DNA of 64,000 nucleotides from Couchioplanes caeruleus (GTDB taxonomy: Bacteria; Actinomycetota; Actinomycetes; Mycobacteriales; Micromonosporaceae). This document shows, piece after piece, positions 51,354-60,486 of this stretch. Under the pieces are notes generated by a model. It was given only the letters and a program-made list of their open reading frames with translations, was not told the DNA's origin and ran no database searches. Each line of letters starts with the position of its first letter. Position 1 is the stretch's first letter. The translations under genes and the position numbers were made by a program. Where the stretch lies: the NCBI RefSeq assembly GCF_003751945.1, contig NZ_RJKL01000001.1, positions 1,736,001 through 1,800,000 on the forward strand, given 5' to 3'.

Positions 51354-52124
51354 GTGACGCCCCTCGCGCACGGCGGCCACCCCACCGGCGTCGCGACGAC
51401 CCTGGCCCCGGCGGCGCTGCCGGCGCTGCTGGCGGTCGGCTACGTCCTGGCGGTCCGGCGCGACGGGCGGGGCTGGCCGCGCCATCGCACCGCGGCTTTC
51501 CTCACCGGAGCGGCGCTGCTGGCCGTGGCATTGCTGCCGCCGGTGAGCGGATACGCCGAGCGCAGCTTCCACGGGCACATGGTGCAGCATCTGCTGCTGG
51601 CCATGCTGGGCCCGTTGTGCCTGGCGCTGGGTGCGCCGGTCACCCTGCTGCTGCGCGCTCTGCCCGTACGGCGCGCGCGGCAGATCACCCGGCTCCTGCG
51701 CGGCCGGCCCGCCCGGCTGGTGACCCACCCGCTTGTCGTACTCCTGCTCAACGTCGGCGCACTGCCGGCGCTGTACCTGACGCCGCTGTACACCGCGACC
51801 ACGACCAGCCCGCCGCTGCACCACGCCGTACACGCTCACTTCGTGGCGGCCGGATACCTCTTCGCCTGGGTGATCGCCGGCCCCGATCCGGCACCGCACC
51901 GGCCGTCGGTCCCGGCCCGGCTGGTGATGCTCGGCGTGGCCATCGCCGTCCATGCCACGCTGGCCCAACTGATCTACGCGGGCGTCGCCGTCCACCTGGA
52001 CGTCCCCGCGGACGACCGCCGCGCGGGCGCCGACCTCATGTACTACGGCGGCGACATCGCCGAACTCCTCTTGGCCCTGGCCATGCTGACGTCCGCGTTC
52101 GGGCGAACGGTCCGCAGCGTGTGA
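51354..52124 (+). CDS. Caa3-type CtaG-like cytochrome c oxidase assembly protein
   Basis: This 256-residue protein has about six membrane helices. The signature HGHMVQHLLLAMLGPLCLAL and the later LHHAVHAHFVAAGYLFAWVI, with conserved His residues in the membrane, mark the caa3_CtaG family that assists copper insertion or assembly of cytochrome oxidase. The N-terminus is short without a soluble domain. It starts with GTG 7 nt after the DUF2243 stop and is presumably translated from the same mRNA. The actual oxidase genes are not in the window. Length is usual for the family. Confidence 0.88.
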   Translation: MTPLAHGGHPTGVATTLAPAALPALLAVGYVLAVRRDGRGWPRHRTAAFLTGAALLAVALLPPVSGYAERSFHGHMVQHLLLAMLGPLCLALGAPVTLLLRALPVRRARQITRLLRGRPARLVTHPLVVLLLNVGALPALYLTPLYTATTTSPPLHHAVHAHFVAAGYLFAWVIAGPDPAPHRPSVPARLVMLGVAIAVHATLAQLIYAGVAVHLDVPADDRRAGADLMYYGGDIAELLLALAMLTSAFGRTVRSV

Positions 52125-52214
52125 CGAGGGTGAAATCTTCGCCCGACCGTCGACCGCCGTTCTCCCGCGCTCTACTCTGACTAACTCGGACAGCCCTTGT
52201 CGAAAGGCAGCGCG

Positions 52215-52553
52215 ATGACCGGCACGACGCTCGACGTCGGCACCAGGTCCGACGGCAGCCTCGTCATCCAGCCCCACGGCGTCCTGCACGCCGAGGATGC
52301 GGTCGAGCTGCGCCGCACTCTCATCCACGCCGTCCGGCACATCCGCCCGCTGCGGCTGATCCTCGACCTGGGCGACCTCGACGGCCTCGACCCGATCAAC
52401 CTGGGCACCCTCGCCGCCGCCTGTCACCTCGGCGACGACCATCAGGTCGCCGTCTTCCTCGACTACTCCTCGGTCACCCTGGCCGGGCAGCTCACCGCCG
52501 CGGGCGTGGCCGCCCACCGGCTCCGCCACATCGGGCACCGCGCGGCGGCATAG
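52215..52553 (+). CDS. STAS-domain protein lacking the usual phosphorylation residue
   Basis: This 112-residue protein is a single STAS domain (GVLHAEDAVELRRTLIHAVR; RLILDLGDLDGLDPINLGTL), the fold of anti-anti-sigma factors. The loop that normally reads DSAG or DTAG, with the phosphorylated Ser/Thr, reads DPIN, so classical regulation by an anti-sigma kinase is unlikely. It may bind a partner constitutively or have another role. ATG follows GAAAGGCAG. It is flanked by the CtaG gene and an ATP-grasp gene, neither obviously related to it. Confidence 0.75.
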   Translation: MTGTTLDVGTRSDGSLVIQPHGVLHAEDAVELRRTLIHAVRHIRPLRLILDLGDLDGLDPINLGTLAAACHLGDDHQVAVFLDYSSVTLAGQLTAAGVAAHRLRHIGHRAAA

Positions 52554-52640
52554 CCGCACCACCGGATGACGGCGGAGGCGGGCGGCCTCGGTCATCAAAA
52601 TGCGCTGGCACACGACCGCGGAGCCGGGTACAAGATCTTC

Positions 52641-53552
52641 ATGATCCACGATAAGAGCGGGCGAGCCACCCGGGTCGCCCTCGTCACGGCCGACATCTTT
52701 CCCGACCTCTACGAGGACGACCATCCACTGCGCGACGCGCTGCTGGCCCGCGGGGCGGCGGTGGACGCGGTCCGCTGGGACGATCCGGCCGCCGACTGGG
52801 ACGGGTACGACCTGGTGGTCCTGCGCTCACCGTGGGACTACACGTCGCGGCGGGACGAGTTCGTCGCCTGGGCCCGTACGGTCTCGCGGCTGGCCAACCC
52901 GGCCGACATCGTGGAGTGGAACACCGACAAGCACTATCTCGGCGAACTCGCCGCCGCCGGCCTGCCGATCACCCCGACGACCTTCGTCGAGCCGGGCGAG
53001 GCCTGGACGCCGCCGGAGGCGGGCGAGTGGGTGATCAAGCCGACGATCAGCGTCGGCAGCAGGGACACCGGCCGGTACCTGCTGCCCGAGGACCTCACCG
53101 CCGCCCGCGCACTCGCGGAGCGGCTCAGCGCCGCGGGGCGTACGACGATGGTCCAGCCGTACCTCGCCGCGGTCGACACCGCGGGCGAGACGGCGATCCT
53201 GTGCCTGCCGGACGCCACCGGCGCCCTGACCTTCAGCCACGCGATCCGCAAGGGTCCCCTGCTGAACGGCCGGGGCGAGCGCTTGGGCGAGTACAGCGAG
53301 GACATCACCACCCGGACCCCCTCGGCGCGGGAGCGGGATCTCGCCGAGCGCGTGCTGGGGCTGGTTCCGGGCGGCGCCGATCGCCTGCTCTACGCCCGGA
53401 TCGATCTGGTCCCGGGCCAGGACGGCGCCCCGCTGCTGCTCGAGCTCGAGCTCGCCGAGCCCACGCTGTTCCTGCGGACCGCGGACGGCGCGGCTGCCCG
53501 GCTGGCCGACGCCATCCTCCGCCGGATCCGGGTTTCCTCCAGAGCCGGATAA
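52641..53552 (+). CDS. ATP-grasp domain protein
   Basis: This 303-residue protein has the RimK/DcsG-like ATP-grasp layout: a pre-ATP domain with VVLRSPWDYTSRRDEFVAWA, an ATP-binding part with EWVIKPTISVGSRDTGRYLL, and the metal-binding end DRLLYARIDLV and LLLELELAEPTLFL. The two acidic residues in LELELAEP would bind magnesium. Such enzymes ligate carboxylates to amines or form cyclic products; DcsG makes cycloserine. The ATG at 52641 is preferred to one 25 codons upstream because the conserved domain begins immediately after it. Substrate unknown; neighbours give no pathway. Confidence 0.82.
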   Translation: MIHDKSGRATRVALVTADIFPDLYEDDHPLRDALLARGAAVDAVRWDDPAADWDGYDLVVLRSPWDYTSRRDEFVAWARTVSRLANPADIVEWNTDKHYLGELAAAGLPITPTTFVEPGEAWTPPEAGEWVIKPTISVGSRDTGRYLLPEDLTAARALAERLSAAGRTTMVQPYLAAVDTAGETAILCLPDATGALTFSHAIRKGPLLNGRGERLGEYSEDITTRTPSARERDLAERVLGLVPGGADRLLYARIDLVPGQDGAPLLLELELAEPTLFLRTADGAAARLADAILRRIRVSSRAG

Positions 53553-53717
53553 GAGCTGCTGTGGATCGGCTGTAAAAGGGGCACGTCGCCATGGCCGAGA
53601 AGATCGCGAGCAGCACCGGCGCTGCGCTCGGTCCTCACGAGCGGCGACCTGCTCGACGTCTCCGACTGAGCGGCCTTTCCTCTCCTCCGGGTTGCCGCCT
53701 CACTCACCTCGGGCCAG

Positions 53718-53755
53718 ACTTCGGGTATCGCTCGTCACTTCGGGTATCGCTCGTC
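53718..53755. repeat. Perfect 19-bp tandem duplication
   Basis: ACTTCGGGTATCGCTCGTC occurs twice head to tail (53718-53736 and 53737-53755), about 50 nt upstream of the STAS gene at 53803. It may be a replication slippage product or a doubled regulatory site for that gene. Confidence 0.9.
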
Positions 53756-53802
53756 CTCGGGCGAGGAGACCCGGTGGCGCAGCGTCCCGGAAGGAGAAGC
53801 CC

Positions 53803-54153
53803 GTGACGGACACTGAGCCATGGGCCGGACCATCAGCACCGCCGCCGCCCGCGAGCGTCACCGTCGTCGGGACCACCGACGCGCTGACGATCGCGGTGGC
53901 GGGTGAGCTCGATGCGGCGAACCGCGTCGCGGTCCACGACGCGCTGCACGACGCCATCGCCGCGCGCAGCCCGCGGCACGTCGTCATCGACCTCGCCGGC
54001 CTGAGCTTCTGCGACACCGCCGGCATACGCGTGCTCGCCGGCATCCTCCGGCAGCTCACGGTGGACGGCACCACCTGCCACGTGCGCAAGCCGCAACCCC
54101 ACGTCGCCCGGCTCCTGCGGCTCATCCCGACGGACGCGGTGGTCGTCCCCTAG
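53803..54153 (+). CDS. Anti-sigma factor antagonist (STAS domain)
   Basis: This 116-residue protein is a SpoIIAA-like anti-anti-sigma factor: LTIAVAGELDAANRVAVHDA, HVVIDLAGLSFCDTAGIRVL, then a C-terminal helix. The phosphorylatable Thr in DTAG is present, so it can be switched off by an anti-sigma kinase and on by a PP2C phosphatase. Neither partner is encoded nearby. The GTG at 53803 follows AAGGAGAAG; upstream the frame is open but lacks a site. Its stop is 25 nt from the stop of the convergent LLM oxidoreductase gene. Confidence 0.88.
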   Translation: MTDTEPWAGPSAPPPPASVTVVGTTDALTIAVAGELDAANRVAVHDALHDAIAARSPRHVVIDLAGLSFCDTAGIRVLAGILRQLTVDGTTCHVRKPQPHVARLLRLIPTDAVVVP

Positions 54154-54178
54154 CGGCCGGCGGCACCGGCCCCGTGGC

Positions 54179-55120
54179 TCAGGCGGCGACGAGGGGTTGG
54201 AGGGCGGCGCCGAGCCGTTCGACGGCGCCCGGGCGGTGGCCGTTGCGGATCAGGTTGATGGTGATGCCGTCGATCCCGGCGCCCAGGACCTTCTCGTGCA
54301 CCTGCTCGGCGACCTGGTCGGCCGTGCCGAGGAAGACCCGGTTGCGGCGGTCCTCGGGTACGGCCTGGGCGAGTTCCCCGAGCTCCTGCTCCGTGTCGCC
54401 CACCAGGCCCATGACCAGATAGCTCGTCGCGAGCGTGGCGGGGTCGCGGCCGATCTCCTCGCAGCGCCGGCGCAGCACGGCGACCTTGTGCGGCAGGTCC
54501 GCGATGTCGCAGATGATGTTCATGTGGTCGGCGAAGCGCGCCGCCAGCCGGAACGTCTTCTGCTCGCCGCTGCCGCCCAGCATGATCGGGATCGCCGGCC
54601 GCAGCCGCGGGTTGTTCATGGCGCCGCGCGCCGTGTACCACTTGCCGTCGAAGGTCGCGGGCTCGCCCTTGAGCATCGGGGCGATGATGGTCAGCGCCTC
54701 CTCGAGCCGCTCGAAGCGCTGGGCGAACGACCCGAACTCGAACCCGTAGTCGTGGTGCTCGCGCTCGAACCAGCCGGCGCCGATCCCGAGCAACGCCCGG
54801 CCCTTCGAGACCACGTCCAGGGTCGTCACGGTCTTCGCCAGCAGGGCGGGGTTACGGTACGTGTTCCCGGTGACCAGCGTGGACAGTTGGATCGTCGACG
54901 TGGCCGAGGCGAGTGCGCCGAGCGTCGTGTACGCCTCGAGCATCGCGTTCTCCGGCGCACCGATGCCCGGCAGTTGGTAGAAGTGGTCCATCACCAGGAC
55001 GGTGTCGAACCCCGCCGCCTCGGCCTCCCGGGCCTGCGCGACGACGGCGCCGAAGAGGTCCTCGACGGCAACGCCGGGATAGGTGAAGTTCGGAATCTGG
55101 TATCCGAGCCGGATGCTCAC
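54179..55120 (-). CDS. LLM class F420-dependent oxidoreductase
   Basis: This 313-residue TIM-barrel enzyme belongs to the luciferase-like monooxygenase group that uses F420 in actinomycetes. Typical segments are RLGYQIPNFTYPG, AREAEAAGFDTVLVMDHFYQ, STLVTGNTYRNPALLAKTVT, VVSKGRALLGIGAGWFEREH and AIPIMLGGSGEQKTFRLAARFADH (in outline). The GTG at 55120 follows GGAGGCACT. It is transcribed divergently from a TetR gene with a palindromic site in between, so it is probably controlled by that regulator. The substrate is unknown; relatives reduce enones or hydroxylate. Confidence 0.92.
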   Translation of the reverse strand: MSIRLGYQIPNFTYPGVAVEDLFGAVVAQAREAEAAGFDTVLVMDHFYQLPGIGAPENAMLEAYTTLGALASATSTIQLSTLVTGNTYRNPALLAKTVTTLDVVSKGRALLGIGAGWFEREHHDYGFEFGSFAQRFERLEEALTIIAPMLKGEPATFDGKWYTARGAMNNPRLRPAIPIMLGGSGEQKTFRLAARFADHMNIICDIADLPHKVAVLRRRCEEIGRDPATLATSYLVMGLVGDTEQELGELAQAVPEDRRNRVFLGTADQVAEQVHEKVLGAGIDGITINLIRNGHRPGAVERLGAALQPLVAA

Positions 55121-55149
55121 AGTGCCTCCGCCATGTAAGAGGGCTATCA

Positions 55150-55163
55150 CTTGCTAATGTAAG
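55150..55163. promoter_or_regulatory. Probable TetR operator
   Basis: CTTGC-TAAT-GTAAG is a near-perfect 5-bp inverted repeat in the 78-bp gap between divergent LLM oxidoreductase and TetR genes; a further ATGTAAGAG copy lies at 55133. It is the natural candidate for the TetR binding site. Confidence 0.6.
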
Positions 55164-55198
55164 AGCCCATTCACCCATCGGCAAGCGGGGAGGCCGGC

Positions 55199-55798
55199 GT
55201 GTCGACGGAACGGGGCTACCACCACGGCGACCTCCGGACGGCGCTGGTCCAGGCCAGCTTCGAACTGCTGGCCGACGGCGGCCTGCAGCGCTTCTCCGTC
55301 GCCGCGGTCGCGCGCCGGCTGGGGGTGAGCTCGGCGGCGCCGTACCGGCACTTCCCGGACCGCGCCCATCTGCTCGGAGCGGTCTCCGCCGCCGCCGCCC
55401 GCGACCTGGGCACCGCGATCACCGCCGCCGCCGACGCGGCGGGCCCCGACCCGGCCGAGCGCCTGGCGGCGGTCGCGGGCGCCTACGTCCGCTACGTCGC
55501 CCGCACGGGCGCCGGCTTCCAGGTCATCTATGCCGCCGAGCTGTACGACTTCCCGGACGACGCGCGCCGCGAGCAGACCCGGGCCCTGATGACCACCCTG
55601 ATCGACCTGGCCACGGCGACCGGCTCCTCGTCATTCCAGGAGGCTCTGCAGCTCGTCGAGGCGACGATCGCCGTGGCCCACGGTTACACGTCGCTGCTGG
55701 CGGACGGCTTCTTCGCCCGCAAGGCGCACTCCGCCGACGCCGTCGCCGACCGGGCCACCGCGGCGACCCGCGCCCTGGTCACCCGGCCCCGGCGGTAG
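55199..55798 (+). CDS. TetR family transcriptional regulator
   Basis: This 199-residue regulator has an N-terminal HTH at about 10-60 (YHHGDLRTALVQASFELLAD, RFSVAAVARRLGVSSAAPYR, HFPDRAHLLGAV), with YRHFPDR closing the recognition helix, and a C-terminal alpha-helical ligand domain with VYVRYVARTGAG-like and IYAAELYDFPDD segments similar to the WHG type. It begins with GTG. It is divergent from the F420-dependent oxidoreductase, which it probably represses together with its own gene. The inducing ligand cannot be inferred. Confidence 0.92.
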   Translation: MSTERGYHHGDLRTALVQASFELLADGGLQRFSVAAVARRLGVSSAAPYRHFPDRAHLLGAVSAAAARDLGTAITAAADAAGPDPAERLAAVAGAYVRYVARTGAGFQVIYAAELYDFPDDARREQTRALMTTLIDLATATGSSSFQEALQLVEATIAVAHGYTSLLADGFFARKAHSADAVADRATAATRALVTRPRR

Positions 55799-55799
55799 G

Positions 55800-58133
55800 T
55801 CAGACGAGATCCAGACCGGCGCGGACGATGCTGTCGGTGTCGATGCCGTGGTGGCGGTACACCGCGGCGAGCGCACCGGACTGACCGAAGGTGCTCACCC
55901 CGAGATGCCGGGCCGGCCGGCGGTGCACGCCGGCCAGGAAGGCGAGCGTGTGGGGGTGGCCGTCCAGCACGGTGAGCAGCGGCGCGGCCCGGTCGGCGGG
56001 GAACGCCGCCTCGAGGATCCAGGTGTCGGCGCCGCCCTGGCCGGCGCGGGCCTGCATGGCCGCGAACAGCAGGCCGGGGCTGGTCACGCAGACCACGTCG
56101 GCGGGCGTGCCCAGCGCGGCGAGCCGGTCGGCGGCGGCGATCGCCTCCGGCAGCATGGCCCCCATCGCGGCGATGGTCAGCGCCGGCGGCTGTGGGGCGC
56201 GGCGCAGCAGGTAGGCACCGGCGACGACCTGACGGCGGCGGCGTTCCCGGGCGGCCGGGTCGGCGGGGACGTCGGCGAGGCCCTGGTCCACCGGCCGCGA
56301 GGACAGCCGCAGGTACGCGGAGCTGCCGCCGGGCCTGCCGAGGCGGGCGAGTGCGGCGAGCAGGGTCCATTCCAGGTCGACCGTGAACGCGGGCTCGTAG
56401 CTGACGCAGCCCGGCTGCTCAAGCCCGATCGACGGGGTCTTGATGGACTGGTGCGCGCCGCCCTCGGCGGCGAGGGTGACGCCGGCCGGGGTGCCGACCA
56501 GGATCGACTGCCCGCCGGCGTACATGCCGAACGACCAGGGTTCGAGGGCGCGCTCCACGAAGGGGTCGTAGACCACGCCGATGGGCAGCAGCGGCTGGCC
56601 CCAGCGGCTCCAGGTGGCGCCCAGCTCGCCGAGCAACCCGACCAGGTTTCCCTCGGCGATGCCCAGCTCGATGTGCTGTCCTGTGGGGCGCTCGCGCCAG
56701 TGCAGGATGGTCTCGGGGTCGTCGTCGAACCAGTTGCGGCGGTTGTCGGTCGACCAGACGCCGACCTTGTTGATCCAGCCGCCGAGGTTGGTCGAGGACG
56801 CCACGTCGGGTGCCGCGGTCACCACGCGGCGGGCCACGGCGGGAGCCTGCCGGGTCAGGTCGAGCAGGGCCCGGCCGAGTCCCGCCTGGGTCGACGAGGT
56901 GCCGGACGGGGTCCGGCCCAGGTCGACGGGGACCTCCGGAGCCGGCTCCGCGGTCAGGGGCGCGCGGTGCAGGCGGGCGGTGACCTCCGCGCAGAGCCGG
57001 CCGGCCGCCGAGTGCGGCGCGAAGCGCGCCCACGGCGCCTCCACCGACATGCCGACGCGGGCGCCGAGCTCGCGAAGTTGCGCCTCGTTCAGCAGCGAGG
57101 AGTGGTTCTGCGGGTGACCCTCGGTGGCCAGCCCGTAGCCCTTCACGGTGTAGGCGAAGATGACGGTCGGGCGGTTGTCGTCGATCGCGGCGAGCGTGTC
57201 GCCCAGGGTCCGCAGGTCGTGGCCGCCGAGGTTGCGCAGCGCCGCCACGAGGGTGCTGTCGTCCAGGCCGTCGACCAGCTCCCGCAACGCCGGCGCGTCG
57301 GCGCCGTCGCCGGGCAGCCGCAGTCGCAACTGCTCCGGCGAGCAGCGCAGCAGCCGCTGGAACTCGGCGTTGGACATGTCGTCGACCCGCCGGCGCAGCG
57401 CGTCACCGCCGGGTCGCTCGAAGATGGCGCTGAGCAGCCGTCCGTACTTGGCGGTCAGCACCTGCCAGCCGGCGGCCTCGAACATGGCCTGCAGCCGGGT
57501 CGCCGCGACGTGCGGCACGACCCGGTCCAGGGACTGGCGGTTGAGGTCGACGATCCAGCACACCTCGCCGAGCTCGCCCACCATCGGGTCGAGGATCGCC
57601 TCCCAGCACGCCCCCTCGTCCAGCTCGGCGTCGCCGACCAGCGAATACTGGCGGCCGGCACCGGTCGAGGCGCCGCAGGCGTTGACGTAGCGGCGGGCCA
57701 GCGCGCCCCAGATCGGGGCGGTGGCGCCGATGCCGACCGAGCCCGTCGAATAGTCGACCGGGTCCGGGTCCTTCGAGCGGCTCGGGTAACTCTGCAGGCC
57801 GCCGAAGGAGCGCAGGGTGGTCAGGTAGCGCTCGTCCAGGCTGCCGAGCAGGTAGTTGATCGCGTGCAGCACCGGTGAGGCGTGCGGCTTCACCGAGACC
57901 CGGTCGTTCGCGGTGAGGTGGTCGAACCACAGCGCCGTCATGATCGTCGCCATCGAGGCGCTCGACGCCTGGTGTCCCCCGACCTTCAGCCCGTCGGGAT
58001 TGGGACGGACCCGGTTGGCGTGGTCGATCATCGCGGTGGCGAGCCAGAGCACCCGCTGCTCCACCTCGCGCAGCACCGCCCAGCGGTCCTCGTCGCCCTC
58101 AAACCGCACAACGGCGGGATCGACCGCGGTCAC
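55800..58133 (-). CDS. AceE-like homodimeric pyruvate dehydrogenase E1 component
   Basis: This 777-residue thiamine diphosphate enzyme resembles the single-chain E1 of pyruvate dehydrogenase (AceE) and transketolases. Key parts are SVKPHASPVLHAINYLLG, GSVGIGATAPIWGALARRYV, and the ThDP motif GDAELDEGACWEAI with Asn 25 or so residues later (DLNRQSL); the beta-like half has ELGIAEGNLVGLLGELG. It decarboxylates a 2-oxoacid and transfers the acyl group to a lipoyl E2. The GTG at 58133 has GGAGG directly upstream and is preferred to the GTG four codons earlier. It is the last gene of the bkd-type operon, 16 nt behind E2, which already has its own heterotetrameric E1. Confidence 0.85.
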   Translation of the reverse strand: MTAVDPAVVRFEGDEDRWAVLREVEQRVLWLATAMIDHANRVRPNPDGLKVGGHQASSASMATIMTALWFDHLTANDRVSVKPHASPVLHAINYLLGSLDERYLTTLRSFGGLQSYPSRSKDPDPVDYSTGSVGIGATAPIWGALARRYVNACGASTGAGRQYSLVGDAELDEGACWEAILDPMVGELGEVCWIVDLNRQSLDRVVPHVAATRLQAMFEAAGWQVLTAKYGRLLSAIFERPGGDALRRRVDDMSNAEFQRLLRCSPEQLRLRLPGDGADAPALRELVDGLDDSTLVAALRNLGGHDLRTLGDTLAAIDDNRPTVIFAYTVKGYGLATEGHPQNHSSLLNEAQLRELGARVGMSVEAPWARFAPHSAAGRLCAEVTARLHRAPLTAEPAPEVPVDLGRTPSGTSSTQAGLGRALLDLTRQAPAVARRVVTAAPDVASSTNLGGWINKVGVWSTDNRRNWFDDDPETILHWRERPTGQHIELGIAEGNLVGLLGELGATWSRWGQPLLPIGVVYDPFVERALEPWSFGMYAGGQSILVGTPAGVTLAAEGGAHQSIKTPSIGLEQPGCVSYEPAFTVDLEWTLLAALARLGRPGGSSAYLRLSSRPVDQGLADVPADPAARERRRRQVVAGAYLLRRAPQPPALTIAAMGAMLPEAIAAADRLAALGTPADVVCVTSPGLLFAAMQARAGQGGADTWILEAAFPADRAAPLLTVLDGHPHTLAFLAGVHRRPARHLGVSTFGQSGALAAVYRHHGIDTDSIVRAGLDLV

Positions 58134-58149
58134 GTCTACCTCCACAAGC

Positions 58150-59463
58150 TCAGAGATCTGCGAGCAAGATCGCCGGCTTCTCCACGCAGTCGGCGACGTA
58201 ACGCAGGAAACCCCCTGCCGCGCCGCCGTCGCAGACGCGGTGATCGAAGCTCAGCGACAGTTGGGTGACCTTACGGACGGCGAGCTGCCCGTCGACCACC
58301 CACGGCTTGTCGACGATACGGCCGACGCCGAGGATACCGGCCTCCGGGTGGTTGATGATCGCGTTCGAGCCGTCGACGCCGAAGACGCCGTAGTTGTTGA
58401 GCGTGAACGTGCCGCCGGTCATCGCGGCGGGCGGCAGGGTCCCGGCGCGGGCCAGCCCGGCCAGCCGGCTCAGCTCGGCGCCGAGCTGAGCGGCGTTCAT
58501 CAGGTGCGCCCCCTGCACCACGGGCACCATCAGACCCCGGTCGGTCTGCGCCGCGAAGCCGAGGTTGACGTACGGCAGCCGCAGGATCTCCCCCGCCGCC
58601 AGGTCCACGGTGGAGTTCAGCTCGGGGAAGCGCCGCAGCCCGGCGACGCAGATCCGGGCGAGCAGCGCCAGCAGGCTGACGCCCCGGTCCGCCAGCGCGT
58701 TCTTCGCCTCGATGAGGCCGGTGGCGTCAACGTCGACCCAGGTGGTCGCGTCGGGGATCTCGCTGCGGCTCCGCGCCAGCTTGTCGGCGACCGCGCGCCG
58801 CACTCCCCGCAACGGGATGCGCTCGATCCCCGCGACCGCCTCGACCGCGACCGGCCGGGCGGCGGCGGCCGGTCCGGTGGCGACGACGGCGGCCGTCCCG
58901 GTAGCGGCGGCGATGGCCTCCTCGACGTCGCGGCGCCGGATCACGCCGTGACCGCCGGGCACGACCGCGGCGAGGTCGACGCCGTGCTCGCGGGCCAGCT
59001 TGCGGACCAGCGGCGAGATGACCCTCGGCGCGGCCGGCTCGCGGGACACCGGGGCGGCGGCCACGCCGGCCACGGTTCCCGCCGTCCGGCCCCGGCGGGC
59101 ACGCCGCCGGGAGGCCGGGGCGTGGCCGGTGCCGTACCCGATCAGGACGTTGCCCGAGCCGGCCCGCTCCTCGGTGCGGTACTGCTCGGCGGGACCGGAG
59201 CCACCGTCCGGCGCCGCCGCGGACGCGGCGACGGTGATCAGCGGCTCACCCACGGCGAGGACCGAGCCGGCCTCGGCGTGCAGGACCGCGACCGTGCCCG
59301 CGAAGGGCACGGGAACCTCGACCGCCGCCTTGGCCGTCTCCACCTCGACCACGACCTCGTCGACGGTCACCGTGTCGCCGACCGCGACCCGCCACTGGAT
59401 GACTTCCGCCTCGGTCAGGCCCTCACCCAGGTCGGGCAGGCGGAAGACCTGGTCGGCGCTCAT
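58150..59463 (-). CDS. bkdC: Branched-chain 2-oxoacid dehydrogenase E2 (dihydrolipoamide acyltransferase)
   Basis: This is a 437-residue E2 chain. One lipoyl domain (about 1-80) carries the modified lysine in VETAKAAVEV. An Ala/Pro linker leads to the E1/E3-binding domain at about 145-180 (VISPLVRKLAREHGVDLAAV, GHGVIRRRDVEEAI). The catalytic acyltransferase core has LSFDHRVCDGGAAGGFL, where His and Asp of HxxxDG are present. It accepts acyl groups from E1 and passes them to CoA. ATG overlaps the E1beta stop as ATGA. Isobutyryl- and methylbutyryl-CoA made here could prime branched fatty acids or polyketides. Confidence 0.92.
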   Translation of the reverse strand: MSADQVFRLPDLGEGLTEAEVIQWRVAVGDTVTVDEVVVEVETAKAAVEVPVPFAGTVAVLHAEAGSVLAVGEPLITVAASAAAPDGGSGPAEQYRTEERAGSGNVLIGYGTGHAPASRRRARRGRTAGTVAGVAAAPVSREPAAPRVISPLVRKLAREHGVDLAAVVPGGHGVIRRRDVEEAIAAATGTAAVVATGPAAAARPVAVEAVAGIERIPLRGVRRAVADKLARSRSEIPDATTWVDVDATGLIEAKNALADRGVSLLALLARICVAGLRRFPELNSTVDLAAGEILRLPYVNLGFAAQTDRGLMVPVVQGAHLMNAAQLGAELSRLAGLARAGTLPPAAMTGGTFTLNNYGVFGVDGSNAIINHPEAGILGVGRIVDKPWVVDGQLAVRKVTQLSLSFDHRVCDGGAAGGFLRYVADCVEKPAILLADL

Positions 59464-60485
59464 GCCGTGGTCCCGGTGTGCCGCAGGTCCGGCTCGTCGT
59501 CGAACTGGAGCCGGTCGACCGCGTCGAGGATCCGGTCGACGGTGGGCAGGTGCGCGTGCTCCATCTTCGGCGGCGGGTACGGAATGTCGTACCCGGTCAC
59601 CCGCAGCACCGGCGCGGCCAGCGAGTGGAAGCAGCGCTCCTGCACCCGGGCGGCGATCTCCGCGGCGACGCCCGCGAAGCCCTGCGCCTCCTGGACGACG
59701 ACGCAGCGGCCGGTGCGGCGTACCGATCGGACCAGGGTCTCGTCGTCGAACGGCACGAGCGTGCGCAGGTCGACGACCTCCAGGCTGATCCCCTCGGCCG
59801 CGGCCGCCTCCGCCGCCTGCATCGCGAGCGGCACGGTGGGGCCATAGGCGACCAGGGTCGCGTCGGTACCGGAGCGCCGGATCGCGGCCTGTCCCATCGG
59901 GCCGGCCGAGCGGGTGCCGAGGTCGACCTTCGCCTTGCTCCAGTACAGGCGCTTGGGCTCCATGAAGACGACCGGGTCCGGGTCGGCGATCGCGTCGCGC
60001 AGCAGCCAGTACGCATCCTCGACGGTGGCCGGCGTGACCACCTTCAGCCCAGGAGTGTGCGCGTAGTACGCCTCGCTGGAGTCGCAGTGGTGCTCGACGC
60101 CGCCGATGCCGCCGGCGAACGGCACCCGGATCACGATGGGCATCGTCAGCGCGCCCCGGGTCCGGTTGCGCATCTTCGCCACGTGCGAGGCGATCTGCTC
60201 GAACGCGGGGTAGGCGAACGCGTCGAACTGCATCTCGACGACGGGACGCATGCCACCCATGGCCAGGCCGACGGCGAGACCGACGATGCCGGACTCGGCC
60301 AGCGGCGTGTCGAAGCAGCGGTCCTCGCCGAACTTGCGGGTGAGGCCGTCGGTGATCCGGAAGACGCCGCCGAGCGCGCCGACGTCCTCGCCGAAGATCA
60401 GGACGCTCTCGTCCTCACCCAGCGCGTCGCAGAGAGCGGCGTTCAAGGCCTGCGCCATGGTCAGCTCGGTGGGTTCCGTGGTCAT
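59460..60485 (-). CDS. bkdB: Branched-chain 2-oxoacid dehydrogenase E1 beta subunit
   Basis: This 341-residue subunit has the transketolase pyrimidine-binding domain (MAQALNAALCDALGEDESVL, FGEDVGALGGVFRITDGL) and C-terminal transketolase domain (SLEVVDLRTLVPFDDETLVR, VQEAQGFAGVAAEIAARV). It pairs with the E1 alpha encoded just upstream to form the heterotetramer that decarboxylates branched-chain 2-oxoacids. The start lies 1 nt after the E1alpha stop and the stop overlaps E2. Length is normal. Confidence 0.94.
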   Translation of the reverse strand: MTTEPTELTMAQALNAALCDALGEDESVLIFGEDVGALGGVFRITDGLTRKFGEDRCFDTPLAESGIVGLAVGLAMGGMRPVVEMQFDAFAYPAFEQIASHVAKMRNRTRGALTMPIVIRVPFAGGIGGVEHHCDSSEAYYAHTPGLKVVTPATVEDAYWLLRDAIADPDPVVFMEPKRLYWSKAKVDLGTRSAGPMGQAAIRRSGTDATLVAYGPTVPLAMQAAEAAAAEGISLEVVDLRTLVPFDDETLVRSVRRTGRCVVVQEAQGFAGVAAEIAARVQERCFHSLAAPVLRVTGYDIPYPPPKMEHAHLPTVDRILDAVDRLQFDDEPDLRHTGTTA

Positions 60486-60486
60486 C

